64,000 bases of DNA from Porodaedalea pini (taxonomy: Eukaryota > Basidiomycota > Agaricomycetes > Hymenochaetales > Hymenochaetaceae), in contig NBAY01000004.1 in NCBI GenBank assembly GCA_002794775.1, forward strand, positions 1,364,001 through 1,428,000. The letters run 5' to 3'. Numbering within the stretch: the first letter of the stretch is position 1; each line of letters begins with the position of its first letter. The notes beneath the pieces were generated by a model. That model was given only the letters and a program-made list of their open reading frames with translations, searched no databases and was not told the DNA's origin. The position numbers and the translations under genes were made by a program. Shown here piece after piece: positions 9,925 through 20,896 of this stretch.

Positions 9925-12487
9925 TCAAAGACATTCACTCGTCACAACACCCTCTTTAAATAGTTTCATCCCTTCGCGCACAAGCTTCCGGCACATAGTC
10001 ATGTTGGTCACTCGTTTCTCTTCCCGCTTAGCGGAGCGCACCTGCAGAAGTGCACGACGTGCATAGAGCGTCGGTGACTGCGGCATCCCCTCGATGTCAC
10101 TGCCGATTTCGCGATCAACGTCGTCAACTTCCAGGTCAAGATCACGCTCCGCGACTTTCAGTACGAGCTCCATATCCTGGAGCTCCGCTTCCACTTCCCC
10201 GCGGCACGAAGAAGATGGTGGAAGCAAGGGGGAAATAGCACCCAAGCTCGTCGGCTCAAGGTCCAGGAAGTCGATGAGGTTGAGGTCACCGTCATACAGC
10301 CTTTCAAAAACCGGCCGTACGCCGACGCTCTTCTGGATGTTATAGATGTACCGTGCCCGATCGACAGCCCATGACCGTGCTGCGTCTCGGACATCCGCCT
10401 CGCCAAGCGCCATGTCAAGGCGTGCAGTCTCAAGTCCGCGAGCCAGGTAGAACGCATACGACGGATGGAAATGTGGCTCGTTGTCGTTTCTCCGCTCGCA
10501 GTCGGGTCTGCGACCTATGAGCACGCCCGACGCGCCTTCCTCGAGTACATGGATCTTGGCCTCAAGTCCCGTGATCTGCGCTTCGTAGACTTCACGGACT
10601 TCACTCGCCGTCCGCCGCAGTCCTTCACATGCAATAAATTTCGGTGCAGTAGCAGCGGCGCAATAAGCCGCAAGTGAAAAGTCCTTCTTGAGATCGTTTG
10701 TCTGATTGAAGCCCTGAATATATGGGTTTTGATCATCCATAGCAGTTAGAGAACCAATATTGGGCTTCGTAGTCATCTGAGAAGGCTGTTCCTCTGCGGA
10801 CCCTCTCAAGACTCTAAATGCAATGAAGTCTGGTGCTGCAGCGGCTGCGCAGTAGACTGCAACAGAATAACCCCTTCTGTAAGGCGTTTCTTCGGCGATG
10901 GTTTGGGTAGAAGTAGGTTGACCGTTGTTCGCAACAGCGAGAGCACCAGCATCCGGCTTTCTGTTCCTTTGAGGACTGTGCTTGGTTGCAGATAATTGAC
11001 TCGAAAGCCCTCCCTGTGGGATGGAGTTTTGTGCTGCAGCAGCCGCGAAACGAGTTGTAACGGAGTTCATTTTCTTCATATGAGTTTCCTTGATAGAAGC
11101 TCGTGTACAGATAGCATGTTGCTTGATAGGGGCAAGCAGAGAATCACCGTCAGATTTCGTGTTGGGCTGAGAATCACGATTTTGTTGCCCCTTAGAGGCT
11201 TCTTCGTATCGCGGCATTATAAGTGTCGCATTCTTTCGGAGGCGGAGAGCATCAGTAGGTTTAAGATTTAGATTTCGAGTATTAAATACTTACCTCGACA
11301 TTGCGCCGCGAAATATTTAGCACAGAGTGGTATAGGACCAGCACGCAAAGAATAGCAACGAAAGTCACGCCAAACACCTTTAAGCCTGGAAGCACTTTCG
11401 CTTTTGAGGGATCCGGAAAGAAGAACCCGGTGGAAGGCAGTGTCAGTCTGCAGAGAAGCCTGATGAATAAACCAGCAACAGAGTATGGCAGCCTGCAGAA
11501 CTTCCAGATAATAAGGCAGAAGAAGTGTATCCTTGAGATGACATCCTTTGCAGTCTCCATCGCAATATCTAACGCCAAATAAATCACAACAGTGACGACA
11601 TGTACGACGCAAACAGTCGTATACTCCAAGAGACGGAGCACGGAACCGGATAGATAACGCGTGCGTCCTATGACCATTGGCAAAAGGCTGGTCACTTGTG
11701 TTCCTGCAGACGAGATTCCCGAACTAATGACGCCCTCCGCTCCCGAGGCAATGATGCTGGTTCGCAAGCAAAACTTGACAGCTGGTTTCGATATAGACAC
11801 CACAATTGAATCTGCGACCTGAAGAGCCCGCAGTGCCAAGGTTCTACCGAAGGAACTCGTAATACGAAACGCCTGAGTGTTCATCTCCAGGCAGGCCGAT
11901 AGGAGCTTGTTACTGCCGCCAACCATAGATGGTACGAGCTGAATCAACCCCTTCGCAATCCAAATGAATGGGGACAGGGCGGAGGAGCAGAGGCCGCGTA
12001 GAATAGCATATAGTAACCGAGGTGGGCCGAAGACAAGCAAAGTGACACAGCGGACAACTGTTTTGAGGATAGATAGTGTGATGTCTTTACAAGATGATAA
12101 AATTACGGGAAGTCGCTTCGTAGCAGCACTGAAAAGGATGCGGATGATGAGAACGAGTGGTGTCGTCGAGCAGCTCAAGACGAGCTTCGTACGGAGACCC
12201 ACGTCTGTGCGCTTCAAAGATAGGTATATGTTGTCTTTCGGCCATTGGTGACGCAACATCGCACTTACGAGTGCGTGGAATATGAAACATTCGACGACGA
12301 ACACGACGGTGTTGCGATTGACGGTCGAGTCCCCGAGGAGAAACGCGAGAATGGTGACCAGAGTGAGAATCACACGTTGAAGGGTCAGTTCGAAGTCAAG
12401 TCTTGATACTATGGGTGGCACCAGCGTACGCGCGGCGACATCGGAGAGGATGTTATGCATCGCATATTTGATTCCGGCGAAAATCAT
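9925..12487 (-). CDS. Unrecognised multi-pass membrane protein with repeated Ala-rich tail
   Basis: Two long open stretches on the minus strand join cleanly across one 61-nt GT..AG intron (11233-11293, donor GTAAGT). This gives exons 12487-11294 and 11232-9925 and 833 aa. The first half is hydrophobic with roughly six to eight candidate membrane segments, for example VILTLVTILAFLLG, VVFVVECFIFHALVSA, TTVCVVHVVTVVIYLAL and VFGVTFVAILCVLVLY. The second half is soluble and contains three imperfect copies of an alanine-rich unit: FAAAAAQNSIPQGGL, VYCAAAAAPDFIAFRVLRG and AYCAAATAPKFIACEGLRR. A coiled-coil-like stretch (EVYEAQITGLEAKIHVLEEG) and an acidic C-terminal region follow. I do not recognise the family and assign no function. 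The single-gene model rests on the in-phase splice; two separate genes are the alternative. Confidence 0.6.
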
Positions 12488-13831
12488 ATTGGGCAGTGAG
12501 CAAAGCCGCTACTGCTTGGGGCTGCTGCCACTGGAATTACCAGCGCGTATGGCGGCCAGACCAATCTTTAATATGGCGGAAATCCAAGAAATATGTGCAG
12601 AGAATAAAACTAGGAGTTGGAGTAACCAAAAAGGAATGAGTATGAGAGATACACTCGATACTGAATGAAAGTTGAATTTGGGAGAAACTTTGAGTTGCGC
12701 AAAATCTGAATGCACTGAGGATCACGTGACTTTGTCTATGGCTTATAAAGTCAGAAAGTTCAAGTTCGCAACTCATCTTCACCAGGCTATTATTGATTCG
12801 ATGACTGCTGTAATTTCTGCTCCGTCCTGATTGCATTCTATCGGTTGATGAATGAAGTCGACTTTTCATTGCATTGCGGTAGATTTTGCGTCTTTGGTTC
12901 AAGTTCGTACCGAGCGACCGTTTCAACAGCGTCCGAGTCGTGATCGTTGAAGTTGAACGCCAAGGAAAACGGCCGGCGTGCTTGCCCCAGAAGGCACCGT
13001 CAGTTCACTCAGTGTCACGGACGAGTATGGCGAGTCTCATTCATCCTATTCTCTTCCCCCTTCATAATATTTTCTACTCGGAATGATAACTACGGTTGGC
13101 GGGATACGTGCTTCCACCTTCCTCTCGTTTTAACGTTCCGAAATATCAACCCTTTCTTTGTCCTGTCAGATAGCCCTTTGCTCAATCATTTGGCTTCAGG
13201 GTTCAGTTTATGGACCACATCTTGGAAACCTCTTTCTTTCAAATTGCCCGTGCCAGTGAGGTTGCTATGCGGTTTAGACAGCGGACTCTCTTATATCTTC
13301 GCTTTTCTTACTTTTCGACTGTATATGTACAATAAACCCTGGCCGGCATTGAAGTTACCAGTCAATTTGTTTCTTGTTACTTCTGTTCAATGTATGACTT
13401 ACAACTTGAAACTTTGCAAGCCTTCGAGAAGCGTCTTTCATAATGTATCGTCACAGTACCATCTATTCTATTCTTTCTAAATCAACATTTGAATCCTTTG
13501 ATGATACTACAGGCGACCTCATGATCTACATTGTAGCGTACGGACAGCGCAACCAACGAGATGTCGCTATTTGGAAGCTGGCGGCAAAATGTCGCTGTTA
13601 GCCTTTTTCTGCGTGAGTGCGTGTGCTCAGCCCGTTTGTGAGAAGTCCGCTGACGCGCACAGTTTCGCCTTCTGCTGTCGAACAGTTCCGCCGAAATGTG
13701 ATTTCAGTTTGGCTCCGTTCGTCGGACAATTTCAAGTTGTCAGAGTGTCTCGGCTGTCATGTGAATTACTCACATATGAGAAGTAACGACACCCACAGGA
13801 TCCAGAAGACTCAGCTACACTCTCCACCACC
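12488..13831. other. Intergenic region between divergent genes
   Basis: About 1.3 kb lies between the membrane protein gene (-) and the GH131 gene (+). Open frames exist on both strands, but none shows a recognisable domain, splice logic or conserved motif. I treat the region as a bidirectional promoter plus unassigned DNA. GC content seems lower than in the flanking genes. Confidence 0.4.
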
Positions 13832-15010
13832 ATGTCCTTAGCGTCGACTGTGCTCCTTTCCTGGGTGCTACAGACCTTGGTCCTACCTGCACACGCAGAT
13901 GCGTGTACTCTTATTTTTGACGGGAGGATATCAACTTCGGTTGTGCCTGCTGACTTTGATGCGAACTCTAGCGTATACAATGACGATTTCGTGCATGGGC
14001 AAAGTACGTGTTATTTATTGCCTTCCCCCTTGATGCTCGGCCTTTCACTAACCACAGATGCCTTAATAGACCTAACCTGGACAGACATCATACAGTTCCC
14101 TGCTGTCAATGCGCTGGTGCGCGTTCACTGCAGATATATCAGGGAGCCAGTCCGTTTACTTCCTCTGGCGAGTAGTTTGATACGCCCGTCGACTCTAAGG
14201 CACCGGAAATCATTCTAAAGTATTTCAGTTCTCTGCTTCCCCTTGCCAGCTCACGATCTAATTATGTTGCTTCAGTGAAAGTTCTATATTTGTTCCCGGA
14301 GGTAGTGCCCCTCAGTCAGGCTTCCGCCGCTCAGAGCTCATGCCAGCACTCAACAATGGCACCGATGCGACTGTCCAGGGTACGACAACTGTCCACTGGT
14401 CCGTTCGTTCCGATACATCGAGGCCCTTGAATTTGTCACATGAATACCAAGAAAGTTTGTATTATCACACTAAACGAAGGTTATCATGTTGACGGAAGGC
14501 GCGTATATAAGATTGTGTTCCATGAATCAGCGGACTTTTCTATCGATCAGTTCATGCTCAAGACGGGAGCGCCATTTAATGAGACTTTCTTCGAGTCCGA
14601 GCATAAGACTCTGCGACTCGAGGGTAGCCGGACTACCGATCCGGCGACATTCTTCTCGACGCCATTTGATGACGACGTGTGGCATGACTTCGCGGTCACT
14701 GTTGGTTGGACGTCGAAGTAAGCTTTCCTAATATTATTGTGTCGAGGTGGATTCTGACTCATCTGACGGTTGACAGTGACTTCACTGTTATTATTCGAGA
14801 GATCTCGAGCCGCTTAGCGTGGTGAATACCACAACGAACGATAACTCCGGCCAGGGACAGCAGCACTTTGGCATCCTGAAGCTCCCTACAGGTGATGCCG
14901 GAATTGAGGTGGTTCATGAAGGGTACCAGGAAAGTGGGTTGAACGAGGGCCTCATCTATGGAGAGATTTTTATCGAGGATAGTACGGATGGCTGCGTGAG
15001 CCTTTCGTAG
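13832..15010 (+). pseudogene. GH131-type secreted glycoside hydrolase, apparently frameshifted
   Basis: The family is recognised from a signal peptide (SLASTVLLSWVLQTLVLPAHA) followed by CTLIFDGRI, LTWTDIIQFP, SIFVPGG, GFRRSELMPALNNG, TTVHWSVRSDTSRPLNLSHEYQ, LRLEGS, DDVWHDFAVTV, GLNEGLIYGEIFIEDS and CVSLS. GH131 enzymes act on beta-1,3/1,4/1,6-glucans and are fungal secreted proteins. Exons 13832-14003, 14058-14116, 14176-14219 and one starting at 14276 splice in phase. Two problems follow. The junction between HEYQ and IVFHES near 14450-14510 needs a 40-nt intron (donor GTATTA, acceptor GGAAG) or is damaged. After the intron at about 14718-14776 the frame reading DFTVI must shift by one base near 14792 to reach YSRDLEPLSVVNTTT. 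The gene is therefore probably a recent pseudogene, unless the shift is a sequencing error. Confidence 0.75.
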
Positions 15011-15307
15011 GCATAGAGAAGACCGAGCTTGACGTTATGGTGGCTGTCTTGACTTTTAAACAAGAATGCATGCAATATTGAAATGGATTTGGAAATGCCA
15101 CTTTGAAACTCTTTGGAAGGTATAAAACGTAAAATATAAATCACAAATGAATTCAAGTTTGGCTTGGATAATGGTGCTCACGTGATATCTGACGCGACGC
15201 GCCCGGCAACTCGGCAGGCGCGTCGAACCGCATGGCCGATCATCGGCCGCTATCGTTCTTTCAAGTTGGACTTCGTGCTCATAAACCCTTCTTTTTCTCC
15301 AATCAAC

Positions 15308-17820
15308 ATGAGTGACACGGAAAAGTCGAGGCAGGATAGTGAACGGCTGCCTGGACTTGAGTACCAGCCTCTCCGTGAAGACAGGAAGTTCCGATGGTGC
15401 AGGTTCATGGTGACAATGATGTGTGTGGGCATTCTGCATTTGACGACACAGTCTGTCACGCGATCGCTCCAGGTATGTCTTTTAAAGTATCTTATTTCGC
15501 CTGAACTTCTGAATGAGCTCAAACGTTGATAGTTCTACCTTCGTCAGGGCCCATCGGCTTACTCTCAAGGCTCTATTGTCTGGACGCCGTGCGGTGACAA
15601 CATCGAATGCGGGAGACTCGAGTGAGTCCTACGCTTAGCTTATCCCATTACTTCACTCACACGTACTTATAACGAAGGGTACCACTCGACTATTTCAACG
15701 CATCTCTAGGCAATGCTTCCCTCGCACTTGCTCGTTACCCTGCTACGAACAAGACGGCTCGACTTGGCACGCTCCTGACAAACCCCGGTGGACCTGGCGG
15801 CTCTGGCGTTAATTATATCTATCGTGCTGGAAAACGTATCAGCGATGTCCTTGAGGGTAGATACGATGTCGTAAGTCTATTCATCCTATTCGCTCAGTGA
15901 ATAAATGTACATTAATATAGTAAATAGGTCAGCTGGGACCCCCGTGGAATTAATGGCACATCGTGAGTACACTCCACTTGTAGTCTCACAATGAGAATGA
16001 GCGATGACATCGCATTAACAAGTCCCCGCGTCGAGTGCTTCGCTTCACAAACCGAACAAGACATCTACTTCGCAAACACACACCAAGAAATTTTGCCCGA
16101 CGCCCGCAACCTCTCCGACCCAATCGACCGTGCCACTTTCGCCTCGGGGCTCCGCATCGCAGATGCACGTAATGCCGCGCTCGCACGCCTGTGCCACGAG
16201 CGCTCTGGAGAAGCGCTGAAGCATGTTGGAACTGCGACGGTTGTACGCGATTTGGAGCGCCTGTATGCAGAGCTCGAGGGTGAAAACACCCCAATCAACT
16301 TCTGGGGCTTCTCTTATGGGACGGTTGTGGGGAGTTACCTTGTGAATATGTGAGTCCGTTATCTGTTGACACCTATTGTACGAAGAGACTGAAGATCATC
16401 AGATTTCCTGACCGAGTGGGCAAAGTTGTCATTGACGGTGTAGTAGTATGTTATCGTGTATTACTGACCTTATAAGATTGAGCTGAAGACGATTAAACAG
16501 AATCCGGACTGGTGGGCGAATACTCCTGCATTTACCTGGGGACAATGTACACTTCAAGCTATTGATTCATTGACTTTCAGAAACTTATATACAATTCTTA
16601 ACAGGGGACCTGGTTGATACCGAGAAGGATCTGCAAAACTTCTATTCAGCATGCGCTAAGGTATGTCTCTACAGCGCGTCTCGTTTCATGGCTTGAAAGT
16701 GCTTTGTTCTAGGCTGGACCTGACCGCTGTTCACTTGCCTCGCATGGTGCAACAACTGCGGCAATTTCGGAGGCGATCGATGAACTGCTCGAGAAACTCT
16801 ATGAACGTCCGCTGCCCGTCTGGAACGCAACGCGCGCGGGCCCGCTGACTTCCAGTATGATCTCCGGTTCGTCTCATTTTCTTTAACTTTTTCATATGGC
16901 ATTGACTGCCTCCCCGTGCTATAGCGATGACCTTTAGCTACCTCTACCGTCCTCGCGAGTGGCCCGATCTCGCAAGTAAACTTGCCGCCGCACTTGAAGG
17001 TAACGGCGTCCCCGCCGTCGAGTACTTCCTCGGCAAAATTGAGCTCGACACTAGCGTGAAGCCGCGCACGGCATCAGCGATAGATGCAGTGACGTGCGTC
17101 GACACGCCGGCATTCCCGGCAGACGTCGACCCGACGAAGGCGCTCGAGGATATTATCGATGCGATGACGGTCACGCAAGAGCGCACGTCCCGCCATTTTG
17201 CGGCGCTGGATATTGACATGTGTCAACACTGGACGGCGCGCGAGACGGAGCGGTTTACGGGCCCGTTCAACCATACGCTGAGCCATGAGATGCTTGTTAT
17301 TGGAAACACTGCGGATGTGAGTATTTGTTGAGAATTGGTATTTGCGTGATGGTTGTTGCTGACTGGACGTACGCTGGAAGCCTATAACCCCTGTGATGAA
17401 TGCACGCGCGGTGAACGAGATGATGCCGCATTCGACGCGTCTGATCGTGCAAGACGGAAGCGGGGTGCGTCCTCCGAGTCAGCTGTTTTTCATTCTTGGC
17501 AGATTTCTAACGACTTCTCCTCATTCAAGCACTGTTCATCCGCGATGTCCTCGCTCTGCACCGCGAAGGCATTGCGCGCATACTTCTTCGATGGAAAGCT
17601 CCCAGAGAACGGACTCGTCTGCTCGACAGACGAGGTGCTCTTCCCGCCAAAGTCCGAAGACGGCGACGTGAACACAGCGAATTTATGGATGCAGGAAGAT
17701 GCGGATGGAACTCACATTTATTCGGCAGAGGACCTGCGTCTGTTGGAGAGCATGCGTGCGCTGGGACGTGAGCTTGAAGAGTACGTAGAGTCGTTCAAAC
17801 GTCTCGGAAGATTTTTGTAG
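15308..17820 (+). CDS. Alpha/beta hydrolase, peptidase family S33 with TAP-like C-terminal domain
   Basis: Twelve exons splice in exact phase: 15308-15472, 15533-15621, 15678-15870, 15928-15962, 16023-16349, 16403-16445, 16501-16546, 16605-16660, 16713-16866, 16925-17316, 17381-17464, 17530-17820, giving 624 aa. A hydrophobic stretch at about residues 35-52 (MVTMMCVGILHLTTQSV) suggests a signal anchor. The core has the oxyanion-type motif LLTNPGGPGGSGV, the block SWDPRGINGT, and the nucleophile elbow GFSYG with Ser near residue 256. The C-terminal TAP-like domain carries MLVIGNTADPITPV (the Asp of the triad) and RLIVQDGSGHCS (the His). Family members include prolyl and tripeptidyl aminopeptidases and other hydrolases; the substrate cannot be read from sequence. 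Confidence 0.87.
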
Positions 17821-17982
17821 TTGTATGTCAGCGAGAAAAATACTATCATTGTGCAGTTGCGCTACAGATCCTCTTCAATTGGAAATGAATATTTTTCGAC
17901 AGAAGCTGGGAAAAGGCATGCGGATATCAATAGGTGTAAAAGCAAACCATGGAGAAGAAAAAGCGCGCTACAAAAGTGAAAT

Positions 17983-18071
17983 GTCTCTGGTGTGAATCGA
18001 ACACACGGCGCCACGGGTCATATGCACAAGTGAACCACAACGTGGCGATTTAACCACTAATCGACAGAGAC
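17983..18071 (-). tRNA. tRNA-His (GTG) with an 18-nt intron
   Basis: Read on the minus strand, the ends form a perfect 7-bp acceptor stem (GTCTCTG/CAGAGAC). The D arm is GATT-AGTGGTTA-AATC. The T arm is GTGTG-TTCGATT-CACAC. The anticodon stem CCACG/CGTGG flanks the anticodon GTG, and an 18-nt insertion (18015-18032) sits one base 3' of the anticodon, at the canonical 37/38 position. The mature tRNA is 71 nt before addition of G-1 and CCA. It lies 160 bp downstream of the S33 gene, so that transcription unit reads towards it on the opposite strand. The gene looks intact. Confidence 0.93.
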
Positions 18072-18571
18072 CTAGGTAAGTTGTTGAAAGGAAGACTTAT
18101 GATGGAAATAAATTATTAATCTGAGAAATTCTTAGCCCTAAAGTCGTAGGAAGAACCCTCTGTGCGACGAGCCTTACTGGCAAGTGCGGTTGTCAGACAA
18201 GACATGCGACTACAAACATTGAAGTAACTGCATGCGCTGGCGTTGCTCTGCCAAGACGAAGCGCACGCGAAACGGGTTACGCACGGAATCGCGCCGCATG
18301 TTTCCAATGTGAAGACGAAGCACAAGCTTAAGGGCCTTTTCGGCTGAATCGTCGGCGCTGCATGCTCACGGTGGTGTATTTTGAAAATCATCGGAAAAGA
18401 GACCCAGGCTGGCGCGTGCGCACACGCCATTTTTGCCATCCGGAGCGTGGAACCTCGGAGGCTGCGTGTTATTAATTGCAGCTTCTTTCAGCTGACTATA
18501 CGGACGTATTTGGGGAACGGTAACGAGTAGCATTGTCAGTGAGAAAAGCAGAATTCGAGTCACTTGAAAGG
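18072..18571. other. Spacer between tRNA-His and the LINE insertion
   Basis: Five hundred bases with no supported gene. Open frames here lack any recognised motif. The LINE is inserted at the right edge. Confidence 0.35.
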
Positions 18572-18582
18572 ATGGTGGTCAC
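18572..18582. repeat. LINE target-site duplication, left copy
   Basis: The 11-mer ATGGTGGTCAC here is repeated exactly at 24874-24884, flanking the non-LTR element. A duplication of 10-15 bp is typical of target-primed reverse transcription. Confidence 0.85.
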
Positions 18583-18651
18583 TTAATCTCTTACCACCAT
18601 CATCTCGACCGTGGGAAAGATTTTATCTGCAAAAGCTCCTAGTCTCTAACG

Positions 18652-20896
18652 ATGGCCCCGCCCCCCAACGCGAAGCCTTCGAGTCTCCATAGAATCAAAT
18701 CGCTCAGATCCTTAGGCAACATCAAGGATCCCACTAAATGTGAAGAGTGCAAATACGAACTGCCTCATCACAGTCGCTCGTGTGTGTCTGGCACGGCGAA
18801 ACTCTGCAGTAAATGCGGACGCGACTCTACCTACAACCATAATCCCGCCGTTTGCGACCTGTCCGCGAGAAACATCGCCAACTGGTCCCCAGATATCGAA
18901 GCGGATCAACACGCCGCCGCCCTCCGCAAACAAGGGGATCTCCCCCCCACCCCGGAAGTCATCTCTCAGCAGTCACTTAAACGATCCCCTTCCGAAGAGG
19001 AGCATCAGGCACGTGAGGCTCCCACTAACCCAGCTACTATCAGGCAAATCCCAGACGACAAGGACGCCATGGACGCCGATGACAGCGACGACTTGTACGT
19101 AGACACCCAACCCCCCCAAGTTGATCTCGATCCCATCGATATCGACCACGAGGACCCGGAAATTGCCGAGGAAGTCAATCGGAAAGCTCTAGAGCTTGTG
19201 GAGGGTTCGGTCTGCGACCTCCGTAACATCATCGCACAGGATCTTTGGAAGTCAGACACACCCTTTCAGAATGACCCTTCACGTATGGGACGCTACATGG
19301 CTAGCATCGCGTCTTCTATTTGTTTTTGGATTCATCGGTCTAGCTCACTCGACGAGGAAACTCAACGAGAAAACTATGCTAACTCTGCTATTAATAGCTT
19401 CCAAACCGCCTTTAAAATCCATGCACCGTATTGCAAAGACACCTTCGACAATATTTATCGGAGCCCTCAGGACCTCCGCGAAGAACGTATTTCCGACGAG
19501 CTTACGAATATGTCTCGCTCCATCTCTTCTCTTCTATCTATGGTCTCATCTTTAACTGAAAAAAACCACTAAACTCGAAAAACAGACACAAAACACTAAC
19601 AAACCCAAAACATCTTTCCCAGTTAACGCCCCGACTGACAAGAAGTACCTGCCGGAACCTCTTGGCGCTCGCTTTACCCACAACCCACGATTCCCCCCTC
19701 CTCCCCCTGTTGTTAAACAACGCGTGCCCCCCCCTAAGGGCGGACGCACCGAATTCGAAGCAGCGATGGCCAAAACCCGTATCCCGGGTTCCGGCTACCG
19801 TATGGATACCCAGGGCACTATCCATGCACCAGATGGATATATGCATTCAGAACATAACGCCCCCCGTCCAGGATTAACAACCACAATATACCACCCTCCG
19901 GTCCAGTCCGTTGGAACTGATAATGAGGGATATACTACGGTTACGTACGCTAAGGCTGCACAGAAAAAGCCTAAGCAGGTTCCTACGAAAGTGACACGAG
20001 CTACTATTGACCACCCTGACGGGGAGGTCACTACCACTCCTATGAACTGAGCTAACGGCTCGGTTAATACTCGCGTCCGAAATGTCAAACGCGTATACTT
20101 CTCGCTCCCGGACAACCTCGCCGTCTGCCCTCTTCCCAACTCTATCAAAAACACCGTTCGTTCGGGTCTCAAAGGCTCCGCCGATTTCAAACATCTCGTC
20201 GTTCTCAACGTCGAGTATACTTCTAACGGAAACCTCTGCATATCTTTTACTAATATTCGCGCTGATTTTGACGCTAACTTCGCGTCCCTCTCATCTCTTC
20301 TCAATCATGTTATTAACATCAGCGGGGCGAAGGTTTTCACCCCTTCTCCCCAGTTTAAACTTGTTCTCCCAGCAGTCCCAGTTTTCGACAAAAACACCAA
20401 CATCCTCTACTCCCAGGGGGACTTGTTAGAAGAGTTATCATCCCTCCCCCAATTCGCTAATCAGGAGTTCCTTTACCCTCCCCGATTTATGGCTTCCATC
20501 GAGCGCCTTAACACCCTCGATTTCTGCAATGTTTCTATTATTCTCAAAGATACTAATCGCCTGTCTTTTGATCATTTCTTCCTCCATAACAACCGTAATA
20601 TCCCAGTCTTCGGTGTCATCAGACGCCTCGAGGAGATGCGGGCCCGACCAACTATCTCGCAGTGCGATAATTGCCATCGCTTGGGTCATCCTTCAACCAA
20701 GTGTCGTTCAGTGGCGCGATGTGCCATCTGTTCCAAACCTCACCGGACGGCGGTACATGTCGCAAGATGTGCTCCCTGCACCGCATCCAACAACCTTGCG
20801 TGTCAGCATTTCGCGCATTGTATCAACTGCCAAGGCGACCATAACGCCAGGTCTTCCACCTGCCCTGCCCGTCGCAATTACCGGCCTCCTTTCTAA
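18652..20896 (+). pseudogene. LINE ORF1 (gag-like, zinc knuckles), disrupted
   Basis: The start codon lies in MAPPPNAKPSS. Residues about 25-65 carry a Cys-rich segment (CEECKYELPHHSRSC, CSKCGRDS). The frame breaks at a run of seven A residues near 19558-19564, after SSLTE; reading continues in another frame as KTTKLEKQTQNTNKPK. It then meets an in-frame TGA at 20048-20050 and stays open to 20896. The C-terminal part has tandem knuckles (CDNCHRLGHPSTKC, CAICSKPHRTAVHVARC, CINCQGDHNARSSTC) expected to bind element RNA. The break at a homopolymer could be a sequencing error or a slippage site; the TGA looks like ordinary decay. Confidence 0.85.

Noticed and set aside
12947..13480. 177-codon open frame upstream of the GH131 gene
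   Set aside because: No known motif, no splice logic, and AT-rich composition; likely spurious.
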